Shown here in pieces: positions 20,879 to 31,274 of a DNA stretch of 64,000 nucleotides. A program made the position numbers and the translations under genes. The first letter of the stretch is position 1; each line of letters starts with the position of its first letter. The stretch is from Dactylorhiza incarnata (Eukaryota > Streptophyta > Magnoliopsida > Asparagales > Orchidaceae), in NCBI GenBank assembly GCA_033032865.1, contig JAWHQI010000121.1:1178001-1242000 (forward strand), read 5' to 3'. The notes under the pieces were generated by a model that saw nothing but the letters and a program-made list of their open reading frames with translations, ran no database searches and was not told the DNA's origin.

Positions 20879-22269
20879 TGTTGGGAATTGTATTCACAAT
20901 TACCTTGATTTGTGAGAAGTCACCCTTAAACTAAGATTGAATTGCATTTGTATTTGATATGCTTTTCAAGTATTGTCTTGCAGATTATCATTGCTAAGTG
21001 CAACTCAATGTCAGGTCACAATGGGTCTGCAAACACAGTTTCATATAATGTAATTCTTCATTATATGAAACATGGTGATGACTCATGTGTGATCTCTCTA
21101 TTGGGGTACACTTCATTTTCAAGACTATTGAAGACTTTGGAGTGCGGTTGCAGCAAGCGTTCAAGAGAAGAAAAGAAAATTGTTGAAAACAATTTTTTTA
21201 AGGACATGTCTCGAGAGATCAAGCATGTCTCGAGAGTTCTGACATGTCTCGAGAGGCAAGTTCTTTGGATCTTGGTATTTCTGTTCTTGATGACTCGAGA
21301 GATCAAGCATGTCTCGAAAGTCCTTTTTTACCGAAATCTTTGTATGTCTCGAGAGATCATCGTGTTCTCGAGACATCTCTTTCCTGCTCTCTTTGCTTCA
21401 TATTTCGAGAGATCCCTTATGTCTCGAGAGAACCCTTATGTCTCGAGAATTCTGTCCGAAATGCTTCTAATTTCTTTTCTCTGTTCTTGACGTTTCGTAA
21501 ACGCTCTTTCCCGATCCTAACGGCTATATGGAGTGCATTTAAGGCCGGTTTAACCCTTAATTGCTTCCCTCTATATATAGGATCGCTCTTGAGTTATTGA
21601 TAACAAGTTTTCGAATCGTTCTCAAACCCTAATTTCTCTCCCGATCAAAAAGAACGTGAAAAGCGCCGCCTCGCCGTCGTCTACGATTGGAGATCGATCT
21701 ACTCATTGGAGTTGCTGATTTCTATCAAGAAGGATTCGATTGATCCGTATTCTGATTCCACAATCTCTATTGGATCGTTTCGGATTGCCAAAGACAGATT
21801 TGAAGGATCGTTGTTCTTCCTCATCGTTCTCAAAAGCTATTCAAGAAGAAGGAAGAAAACGCCTCTGTTATTCAGATCTGGTATCTCATTGTTCAAAACC
21901 TTTTATCATCTATTGTAGGAGTTGTTATCTCCGAGTTGTAGGAGAGGTTGTTCTCCGAGTTGTAGGAGAAGTTTTTCTCCGAGTTGTAAGAGAGGTTCTC
22001 TCTGAGTTTGTAGGAGTTTGACTCCGAGACTGTAGGATCGTTCTTGATCCGAGTTTTAGTGAGTAGTCAAGTCTAGCTGTGGTGCTAGATTAGCGAGGCC
22101 GGCAGTGGAGTACCCAAGTACGGGGAACCACTATAAATTCCTGGTGTTATCTGTGGCTGTGATTTATTTTGTGTGCTGTGCTTTACGTTTAATTTTTAAT
22201 TCCGCAAAAGATGTAGAGATCACCTATTCACCCCCTCTAGGTGATTTAGGTAGGCAACTAGATACTTCA
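20879..22269 (+). mobile_element. Solo SIRE-like copia LTR inside the protease coding region
   Basis: A 1391-bp sequence with ends TGTTGGGAATTG and ATACTTCA, carrying CTATTCACCCCCTCTAGGTG near its end, as in SIRE-type LTRs. No internal region is present, so it is a solo LTR left by recombination between two LTRs. ORFs in it (for example 20,942-21,490) have no recognisable domain. In the centre is a cluster of CTCGAG-based motifs. It splits the protease between its DTGATHS motif (about 22,340) and the following segment. Confidence 0.85.
21209..21455. repeat. CTCGAGAG motif cluster in the solo LTR
   Basis: Ten copies of TCTCGAGAG or near variants, often as ATGTCTCGAGAGATC, spaced irregularly over about 245 bp. 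The core CTCGAG is self-complementary. Confidence 0.9.
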
Positions 22270-22274
22270 GTATT

Positions 22275-22390
22275 GACCTCCCGGATGATCGTACAGTGTT
22301 TCCCTTGTCAGCGATGAAGTTCTGTGCGACGAATGAATGCGTGGCACCGGTATCGAATAGCGTTTTTTGCGGGATGACCTTCTACCAAAA
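22275..22390 (-). pseudogene. Protease N-terminal part of the Tekay-like element
   Basis: The minus strand gives LLVEGHP followed by LFDTGATHSFVAQN, the aspartic protease active site (DTG). A change in a run of A (six A at about 22,361-22,366) shifts the frame between the two parts. The continuation lies beyond the solo LTR at 20,873 and lower. Confidence 0.8.
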
Positions 22391-22486
22391 GTAAACCTGA
22401 TAATATATATATATATATACCATGATCATGAGTTTTTTTTTACAAATATACAAGAGTCGAGATTATACATACTACACAAAAGGTCA

Positions 22487-22522
<36 letters not shown>

Positions 22523-22568
22523 ATCTATCACATCTTCCTAGGATATCGTAACTACTGAAAGTAGATAC
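22391..22568. repeat. AT-microsatellite-rich insert at the gag-protease junction
   Basis: About 180 bp of non-coding sequence with two TA runs (22,401-22,421 and about 22,486-22,520) lies between the last Gag codon context and the protease start, where related elements read through. Its origin is not clear; no terminal repeats were found. It could be a small insertion, or an intron with poor borders. Confidence 0.6.
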
Positions 22569-23759
22569 CTATACTATATCGGGTGCAGGACCGTGCTGGA
22601 GGTCTAAAGCGTACGCCTCGAGGGATGCTGCTCTGCCCTGTCTGGCCTGGCCTCTCCTGCCTGCAGGCTGTCCTCTGCGTCTACCTCGTCCTCGTCCTCT
22701 CTCCGCGGCTCCCTGCACGGCTCCTAGGCCGGGCCTACCTACTGCCTGAGGGCAAAAGGCTCGTATGTGCCCGGGCTGCTGACAGAGGTAGCAGTTCCCT
22801 GCGAAGGGAACATCTCGTCGTGCGGCTGGGGCGGGCTGAGGTGCTGGGGCTGGTGGTGCTGGGGCTGGAGGTGCCGGTCGTGGCGGGGGTACCTGCCTAT
22901 ACGGCTGGTGACGCTGACGCTGTCTCCTGGCCTGGTCCTGTCTGCGTGGGCCTACTCCTCTCTCTCGGCCCTGAGTCTGGGGAACACCCACGTGTCCCCT
23001 CCGCTGCTGGGCCACCATCCGCTGATCCATCTCTAGAGCGGTGGCATGTGAGGCAATCGTGTGGAAGGATGCCTGAGAAATCATGATCAGGGCCTGACGG
23101 AGATCGTCTCGTAATCCTCGATAAAATCTGGCCGCCCTGTCCCTATCCGTACCTGCTAAGGTCCCGACGAAGCGGGCCAAGTGGATAAACTCTCTCTGGT
23201 AGTCTGGAACCGTCCTATCTCCCCGCCGGATCTGCAGGAACCGCTCCTGGAGTGCCATCCGGTCCGCATCTGAAATGAAGTGCTCTAAAAAGGCCTCTGA
23301 GAATTCCCCCCAGAGGATCGTGCTGAGTGGTCGCCCACTGAATGTAGAGCGGCGGGCGGCCCTCCACCAATCTCGGGCATAGCCCTCTAGCATGGTCACC
23401 ACCAAGGACACTGCGGCTATGGCGGGGCACATCATCCCGACTAAGAGCTCCTCTACCCTCTCCACCCACTCTTCGGCCTGAATGGCTGACTCGGTACCTC
23501 GAAAGCTGGGGGGCCTTAGCCCTCGGAATGTCGTCAGAAGATCGGTGGGTACGGTGGCCTGTTGGGGTGGCCGTAGGGTGGCTGTCTAGAAAGCGGCTAA
23601 TAATGCTATCAGGGTCCGTCCTAGCTCCGTATCCCCAAACGGAACTGCGGCTGGAGTGGCCGAGGCTGGTGGTGGAGTGGTAGGGTGGTACTGATCCCTA
23701 GAGGAGGATCTTCCGTTACTCGACTTGGGTATCGGGAGAAGTAACAAAACGAACATCAG
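22569..23759 (-). pseudogene. Gag of the Tekay-like element
   Basis: Gag forms the virus-like particle and packages the RNA. The first ATG in the frame is at 23,757-23,759, giving about 396 codons. A TAG stop sits at codon 58 (23,586-23,588), and the frame is open on both sides of it. The capsid part contains EEWVERVEELL, GYARDWWRA and RRGDRTVPDYQREF; a Pro/Ala/Arg-rich linker leads to one zinc knuckle, CYLCQQPGHIRAFC (CX2CX4HX4C), near residue 320, followed by an Arg/Gly-rich tail. The order is normal for chromovirus Gag. High GC compared with its surroundings. Confidence 0.9.
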
Positions 23760-23959
23760 TACTTGCAAAAATAAGGGAATTTTGCAGGACTAAAACGAAA
23801 AGAAAGCGGAAAGCGTGCGGGTGTACTACCGTGCAGTCTCGAATCCTTAACCTTAAACCTAAAGGGTCTACCAGGCTTCCGCTGCGTGGTTCGTCCCGAA
23901 CCAAGAAACGGAACCGAGAACGGGAGGATCGAAAGACTGCCCCATGTGGTCGGATCGTG

Positions 23960-23974
23960 GTAGCTCTGATCCAT
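23960..23974 (-). promoter_or_regulatory. Primer-binding site of the Tekay-like element, degenerate
   Basis: Two bases inside the 5' LTR the minus strand reads TGGATCAGAGCTACC. The usual plant site complementary to initiator-Met tRNA is TGGTATCAGAGCCA, so here one base is missing and the end differs. Confidence 0.7.
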
Positions 23975-26900
23975 TTGTAAGACCCCCCTCCCCAATCCTG
24001 AACCGGGTTCAGGGAGGGGGGATCTTACTGCCCAAGGATGACCACTTAGCGCTTTCCGGGTGGCAACGTCCCACCCTCTTAAGCATTGAGCGGTCTCCTT
24101 GTCAGGCACAAGAATCACAACATCACATCAGAACGCATAGCGGAAGCAATCGAAAGACAGAAAGTCAAGCACACAACTTATATTTACATAATTAAACAGG
24201 GCCGAAGCCTAATGTTTACAACTGCTGCCCCGTGGGCTACATCGACGAAACAAAAAATTCTAGTCTTAGTCCTATACTCTAGGACTCACGTCGCGGAAGA
24301 CAGGGGGCGAGGCTGGGGTAATCGAACGGGCCATCTCCAAGACTGGTATCTCATCCTGTGGTGCGAGGGCTTCGTGCTGTCCCCTCGCCTGTGATTGGTT
24401 ATAAGAAATAACCATTAGTCACAGAGCTAAGTAGAAAATACATCCCCTCCCCAGATCCATATCCAGGGGCAGCTAAAGGACAGAAATAAATAGCCGAAGC
24501 AAGGAAGAGAGTTAGCGACAGGTATGCATATATATATAAAAGGGCTCCCGCCCTATTATCCATAATCGCGCCGAATAGTAAATACACAACACTATCTCGC
24601 GCATATACGCACCCAGGTATTCAAACCTGTACACACACAAAAACCCTGTGTCGACACAGTTTAGACCGCTTTATTTCAAGCAGGGGAGCTAACCCCGCGG
24701 GCCTCACCGATGTTGCCGTCGGTGATAGTGGCCAGTCTTGCCACTTCTGAGTGTAGTCGTACCGTATCACTCAGGCCCTCCGGTACAACTTGGTGTACTA
24801 ATTGGATGTGAGCGACATCCGACGAACCGATTTTTAGGCCGACCAGCGGAGGCAAAATTGCGGGTTCGGAGTGGAGATGACCCGCTGCGCACATCTCCCT
24901 GTCGCCATGAGTCGTCAACCCTCCCACACCGGTACGAACGGTCTGTGGGCATGACCGACCCGCCACTTTCAAACAATCTTCAAAACTTAAAGCGAGCGCT
25001 TTAAAACTTGACGCGACACTCTTACTCGATCGGTCACACAACTTTTGACCAGGAGGCTCAGCGGTATGGGGGCTCCTTATTTGGGGCTAACCTGGGAGGA
25101 GGGGCTCAACCCTGGGTTTTTCCCAACTAAGGCCTCGCAAGGGAGGATAAGCACCACTTGCCAGCGTAGGGCTGCAGTTAGTACCAAACTAGAAATAAGT
25201 GCAGCAGCAAAAATAGGCCGAAAGCAGAGGCCATAATATCAGCAGAAGATTAGGCCGAAAGCAGAGGCCATGATATTAAGCAGAAAATTAGGCCGAAAGC
25301 AAAGGCCATGGTATTAAGCAGAAAATTAGGCCGAAAGCAAAGGCCATGGTATTAAGCAGAAAATTAGGCCGAAAACAAAGGCCATGGTATTAAGCAGAAA
25401 ATTAGGCCGAAAGAAAAGACCATGGTATTAAGCAGAAAATTAGGCCGAAAGCAGAGGCCATATTATTAAGACCAGTGCGAGACTGGAGAATTGAAAGTAC
25501 CGAAAGTAAAGGCAGGGGACCAGTACGAGACTGGATTTAAAGAAAAGTACAGAAAGTAAATGCAGGGGACCAGTACGAGACTGGATTTAAATAGAAGTAG
25601 AGAAAGTAAATGCAGGGGACCAGTACGATACTGGATTTAAATAGAAGTACAGAAAGTAAATGCAGGGGACCAGTACGAGACTGGCTTTAAATAGAAGTAC
25701 AGAATGCAGTAAATAAGTAGATGGTTAGTAGTCCAATCACTCCATAAGAGGAGGCTTCAATGTCGACTCCGTTCATAGAAGGAGGTTCTGCTTTCTCCCC
25801 GTTCATAGGGGTTCTACTCCGTCTCGGTAGTCTATTTACATTTCATGATATTTTTAGTTACTCCTCCTTTGTCGTGGATTCGTTCTTTTATAATTATTCT
25901 GACATTATTGGGGTGCAGCGTCGTACCGTGATTTCGTCCCGAGTTTTGCGTCGATATTCTTAACTTAGTCGATTCCTTAGATCGATACGTGTAATTTTTA
26001 TTATGCGTTTAAAAATTATACGTCGAGGGGACGTCGATTTATTTCGGTGAATTTCGCTCCTTTTCGGGCGTTTATTTTGCTTGCAAAATACTTTTGGAGG
26101 ACCAAAATAAGAGGACACACCTCCCAATTTTAATAGTAGTTGTAAAACACCCTTAAGTAGGGCCTATAATTTTTGGTGATTTTTCCCAACTCTTTTGGGC
26201 TTTTATTTCCTTAAAATAAACCTTATAAATAGGTTTAAAAATAGTAAACTTAATCCTAAAATTCTAAAAAAAATACTGGAGGTGCCCCTCAGGATGGGGC
26301 ACATTTTTCATTTAGGAAGTTTCTTCCCAATCTGCCCCATTTTTTCTCAAAAAATTGAGCAAGGGGGAAGGGAGATTGGGGTGCGGTTAGAGGAAGGGAG
26401 GAGGCGCAGGGGGGGGGGGGGTACTGCACCGCGCGCCATACCGCGGCTCCCACAGCGGATCTGCGGCAGATCCGCTGTGGGGGGGGGGGGGGGGGGGCAC
26501 ACAAGTGGAGGCGGGAGGCGGGAAACGAGAAAAGGGGAGCGGCCCGATTTCCTGGGGGAGATCGGGCGGCTCCCGTTAGCCTTAACGGGAGGCGGCCGCT
26601 GCCACCGCCGGGCAGCGGCCGGCTGGGGCCGGCGCCGCCCTCCGTCGGTGCGCTGGGGGCCGGCGACTTCTCCAGGGGTTGTCCGACGGCCCGGCGCCGC
26701 CGGCTACCACCGGGAAAGCAGACAGAAGGGGCGGGAGGCGGTGGCGCGGCCTGCATGCGCCATGCAGGCTCGCTGCGCCGCCTCCTCCACTGGGAGGGTG
26801 TCGGTGCCGCCCACCGGCCGGTGCGCCGGGGGTCGGCGACCACCCCGGTGGTGGTCCGGTGGCCTGGCGCCGCCGGACCCCACCGGAAAACTATGCAGAA

Positions 26901-27544
26901 GGGGGCGGGGAGGCGCGACACAGCCTGCATGGGCGATGCAGCTTGCTGCGCCGCCGCCGCCTCCTCGGGGAGGACCCTCCCTGCCGCCCCTGGTCAGGGC
27001 GTCGGGGAGGGGGCAAACCTCCGGCGGGGGTCCGACGGCCTGGAGCCGTCGGCCGCCGCCGGGGGTGGCGGTTTTTCCCTACAGGAAAACAGAGGAGGGC
27101 GAGGGGGCTTCGGGCGCTGCCGGGGCTGCGTCCTCCGGCGGCCCAGCCGCCTCCCCTTCGTCGGCGCCAAGGTACCCTAGTGGGAACCTGCTCCCCCAGC
27201 GCCACCACCGGCGCTGGGGGGGGGGGGGGTTGGCTTCCACGACCAGCCCCCTCCCCGAGGCTTGCAAGCCTCGGGGTGGTGCTAGCGGCGCTCCGGCGAC
27301 GAGGAGGGTGTCGGGTTGTCTCCGGGAGGTAAGAAGGAGGAGGGGGAAGGTGTTCTACCTGTGATGGAGGGGGAGCTCGAGAGGTAGAGGGGCGGCCGGC
27401 CATGGTGAGGAGGGAGGGTGGCGGCGGTTTGGTTGGGCAGGGCTCCGGCGAGGGGTTGGCTGGTCTTGCTGGCAGGGGAGAAGGAGGAGGAGTTGGGGGG
27501 GGGGGGGGGGGGGGGTTAGCTTCAGGGAGGGGCCGAGCCCCTCC

Positions 27545-27552
27545 TTATATAG
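27545..27552 (-). promoter_or_regulatory. Probable TATA box of LTR copy C
   Basis: The minus strand reads CCTATATAAGG, the same box as at 16,461 in copy B. Because the nested element sits just upstream in element sense, this promoter has been separated from the hairpin array by 6.4 kb. Confidence 0.6.
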
Positions 27553-27653
27553 GGAAGGGGGAGACCTCCCCCCTCTCCTCTTTTCCCCACGCGGTTAAGG
27601 GAGGGTGAGTGGGGGGGGGGGGGGGGGGGTGGAGATATTTTCTCCCCCTCCCC

Positions 27654-27658
27654 TCCCT
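27654..27658. repeat. Target-site duplication TCCCT, left copy
   Basis: TCCCT precedes the nested element and recurs at 34,044-34,048. The uninterrupted LTR copy B has a single TCCCT at the matching place. Confidence 0.95.
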
Positions 27659-30374
27659 TGTGAGTCCCCTATTCAGACCCCACATGAAATCTGTATCAAA
27701 ACATATTTTCATATCATTCATGCCAGGATGTTATAGAAGTAAGTATGGTGAATACATAATAAAACACATAATAAAAACTTCATACCTTAGCCTGATTTTT
27801 ACTTTTCTTTTCCTCTCTGAACCACTTTGATTTCTTAAGAGTCTTCAGGAAACACACATCTTCCTAAAAAATGAAGTCAACGGGCTTAGTCATAACAAAT
27901 ATGACTAAGTGAATAACATACTTCTTTAACTGCGGTACATGCAACCAAGGAATATTAGTATCAATATGCATACAGTTCTTTATATTCTTACATTCTTTCA
28001 AGTTCATTTCGTCGAATGTTCTAGTCTTATTCATTCACGTTCATAATCGTTCATTCTTATATTTCTTCTTCGTTCTTATCTTTTATGCGTCACTTTCAAT
28101 TATCAGAAGTTTTAGTCACTTTTCATTATCGAATTCAATTTGCAGAAGATAAATGCATTCAATTAAGGAATGACATATCAATAAAGTAACGATCTATTTC
28201 CTTTTTCTATTCAGTTCATTTCTTCGAAACTTCTATTCACATTCTGTCTTTATTCGTTCACGTCGTTTCAGTTCTATTATTCAACATCTTTTCATCAATT
28301 TCAGATTCTTTCGAGTGTAGTTCAGTCAATTCATTTTCTATCGTCACTCATCAAATGTTCTCATAATCAGTTTCTGAATCAGATTCCTTGTTTATCTTTC
28401 GCTTTATTAAATTTAGGAAATCATAAGGGTTGCTGTAGATTCCTTCTTGGTCTTCAACGACCTCTTGGCCTTCAACGGCCTCCGGCCTTCAACGGCCTCC
28501 GGCCTTCAACGGCCTCAATCAATATCAAAAGCACATTCCGCCGTAGCGTATTCACACCCCCACTACGGCTACTGGGTTAACCCTTATCATTTCAATTATT
28601 CTTATGCATCGATGCTTATTATCTTTTATTCAACTTTTATCTTTTCTTGTTGTTCTTATTCACGTACATACTGTCAATATTCGCATTCAATCTTCGTATA
28701 TTCAAACATTCTTTCAGAATTTCCTTTGTCGCTTAATTCATGTTATTTCTGATTCAACATCTTCTATACATTCTCATATTAATCCGTGATTCATAAATGT
28801 GAGCGATTTCAATTCCATGTTCATGCACAATCACTAAAATGCTTTCAGTATAAGAATATTATCATATGTATATTCAAAATAAGTCAAAGCTATGCATAAT
28901 TAAAGAAATAAGTACTCACCTTGCTTTTCTCTTTTCTTGTAGTTCTCTGAATTCTCGTCAATTCTACCATCTGGTATCACTCTTCTCGATATCTATTATT
29001 AAGTGTCGTATGAATTAAACATCTTTTAATAGCTACAACATGGACTCTATCCAATGATTTAAACTCTTTGAAATCATATTCAATAACATTTACACACATC
29101 TTTAACCTTTTCATTACGGATTGCTTAACACTTCATCAAATCACCAACATGAGTAAATCTCCAACCACAAAATCCTTCCCTACACCCAACTAATTGAGTG
29201 AAATCCCTTCTCACCCAAACCAATTAGTATATGCCCACTGATTTGGAGGAAGGAAACCATATTTCAAGAAATCATCATATAAAAGCCCATACACTCATTC
29301 AAGAAATAAAGTTCTAAAACTTTCAACATCTCCATTTCTCGGCCACATGAAGAACAAATCCCTACACTTAAGCTCTCTCTCTCTCTCTCTCTCCATATCA
29401 CAAATCATATTCTCCAAAACTAGTAACAACCACTAGAGTACGAGATTTCATGCCCAAAAAACCAATTCCATAACTCATACCCAAAGCCGGCCAACAAGAA
29501 ATGAAGAAAACTCCATAAGAATGTTACCTGAACTTGAAACTAATTTCCCTACATGACAAACATGACAGCCAACCTTATGAAACTTTAATCAATCCCATAA
29601 ATCGAAACCCTAACTTCACTTCATGACAAGGTTTACACATCACTAATTATTTATCACCCTAAAAGGGATAAAGAAAGAGGTTAAAGAAGAGGAAGAGAGC
29701 TTACAGCGAGAGCAAGAGAATGAATCGAAGAGGGAAGAAGGCTATGGTCGCTGTTGATATCGTCTGGTACAGGAGAAGTCGCCGAGCCCTCTTCTTCGTT
29801 CGTCTCACGCTGCAGGAGGAGGGTACATACGGCAAGAGAAGGCATCGACAGCAGGCGCTCGATCCCAGCTTGCTAGAGAGACATACGAGAGAGAGGAGGA
29901 ACCATCGATGGGGAAGAGAAGCAGCCAGCCCTAGCTCGTCGGTTTCTCCAGGAGGCGGAAGTGAAGACGGGAATGAATGTCGAGCGACTAAATAGAATCT
30001 AATCCCGCACCGCTTCAGCCCTAATGGCACACCACGCCACCGCCTAAACTGAATTCCATGGCATTTAAATTCAATTTCATGCAATGCACTCTCACTTCTT
30101 TATTAGCACACAATACACACACTATTTAAACAAACTAAATTTGTATTTTCATCCCATTAAATTTAAATATATGACTTCACATAGTAATCCAAATAGTTTA
30201 CTATACGCACACCAACTTCACAATTTTATTGCACAGAAAACTTTTCAATAAAAATGTATAATATCTTTTCCTCTCACATTGACATGATTGTGTAAAATGA
30301 ATGTTAAAATTTCTTAGAACTCCTGACACAAATTTTATTTTATTTCTTTTTCATTATCATTTTGGGTCGTTACA
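27659..30374 (-). mobile_element. 3' LTR of the nested non-autonomous element (2716 bp)
   Basis: AT-rich, with TG/CA ends. It contains three copies of the 17-bp unit CTTCAACGGCCTCCGGC near 28,457-28,517 (the other LTR has two) and a CT microsatellite near 29,372-29,393. The ORFs near 29,720-30,084 appear in both LTRs only because the LTRs are identical there; no domain is recognised. Confidence 0.92.
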
Positions 30375-30413
30375 AACTCTTCCCCTCTTATAGAAATTTT
30401 CGTCCTCGAAAAT
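30375..30413 (-). promoter_or_regulatory. Polypurine tract and GAGGACGAAA box of the nested element
   Basis: The minus strand reads TCGAGGACGAAAATTTC, then ATAAGAGGGGAAGAG and the LTR start TGTAACG. The GAGGACGAAA box just before the tract is a common mark of plant gypsy elements. Confidence 0.88.
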
Positions 30414-31257
30414 ATAGCTCCATATTAGTTCGAATGACTCCTCAGCTCTATTGACTTACAACTTTCGTCCTCTACTTGGTATTCAATTTAATCGTTTTCT
30501 TTGACTCGTCATTTTCGTTCTTTCATAAGTTCAAAATTTCTAAGTCATTATTTCAAATTTGTAGTTATCACTTAGATCAGATCATACTTCTTTATATCTG
30601 TTCAGGATTTATAGCTCATACATCTTAACCCATGATTGATTTAGTCTTTTCAAATCTTTATTCTTGTTTCATTTATCTGTTGTAACATCTCCTTCCAAAC
30701 TACATATTGTATAAAGGATCTGGCCAGAATCCCAGATACATTATATAGCGCGAAGGTGGAATTACAATTCCGCATACATAATCATTTCATTTTCGATTCG
30801 TATTCAATTATTACTTTCGTTATTCAACTTCAATGTCCATCCCGAGTTCATTCAAGCTCTATCCTTTAACTTGCGTATCTATATGTATTTATCTAATTCA
30901 CCTTTCATTAAGTTTAGTCCACACTCTGTTTCCTTCATTTCTAAATACACGCCTCAAAACCTAAACAATACCTAAAATAACTAATTCATTCTCATATGAT
31001 GTCCTTCGTCAGTCGATGCTTATCTTTCTATCTTCGTTGTTTCTAATCTAATTCGAATTCACTCAAGCAGTAATCTCAGTTTTCACATTTAGTTGCAATA
31101 ACAAACTTCATGACTTAACCTTCGTATCAACTTATCATTTCGCAGACGATTTCACTTCTTCATTTCCTGGAGCCTCTTAAGTTCTTCCACTAAGACTCCC
31201 TCAAGTTCATATTCTGTGTACTTATTATGTACTCACTACAACATACTTCTGGCAAAC
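30414..31257. other. Internal region of the nested element, no gene
   Basis: About 840 bp of AT-rich sequence with repeated TTCATT/TCATTT words. No open frame longer than a few tens of codons and no gag or pol motif was seen on either strand. Confidence 0.8.
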
Positions 31258-31271
31258 TGGCTCTGATACCA
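31258..31271 (-). promoter_or_regulatory. Primer-binding site of the nested element
   Basis: The minus strand reads TGGTATCAGAGCCA three bases inside the 5' LTR. It is a full match to the usual plant initiator-Met tRNA primer site. Confidence 0.93.
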
Positions 31272-31274
31272 AAT

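Larger units (their letters stand above)
23976..27658 (-). mobile_element. 5' LTR of the Tekay-like element, U5-side part (copy C)
   Basis: It matches 12,986-16,570 of copy B closely over its full length, with the same repeat arrays (25,215-25,475 and 25,481-25,703), GC-rich module (26,395-27,490), perfect 24-bp palindrome (27,253-27,276) and TATA box. It stops at 27,658 where the nested element begins; the rest of the LTR is at 34,049-35,034. G runs of 13, 19, 14, 21 and 19 bases occur at 26,409, 26,479, 27,216, 27,495 and 27,611. Confidence 0.93.

Noticed and set aside
22391..22568. An intron between gag and protease
   Set aside because: Possible GT and AG ends exist, but none of the combinations gives the right reading phase, so it is listed as an insert of unknown origin.
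29701..30084. ORFs in the LTR of the nested element (plus 91 codons, minus 127 codons), conserved at 33,320-33,699
   Set aside because: Conservation only reflects LTR-LTR identity; no start context, domain or bias supports coding. Kept as a possible leader ORF only.
31258..31271. tRNA-like TGGTATCAGAGCCA sequences (also near 61,674)
   Set aside because: They are primer-binding sites next to LTRs, not tRNA genes; no cloverleaf around them.
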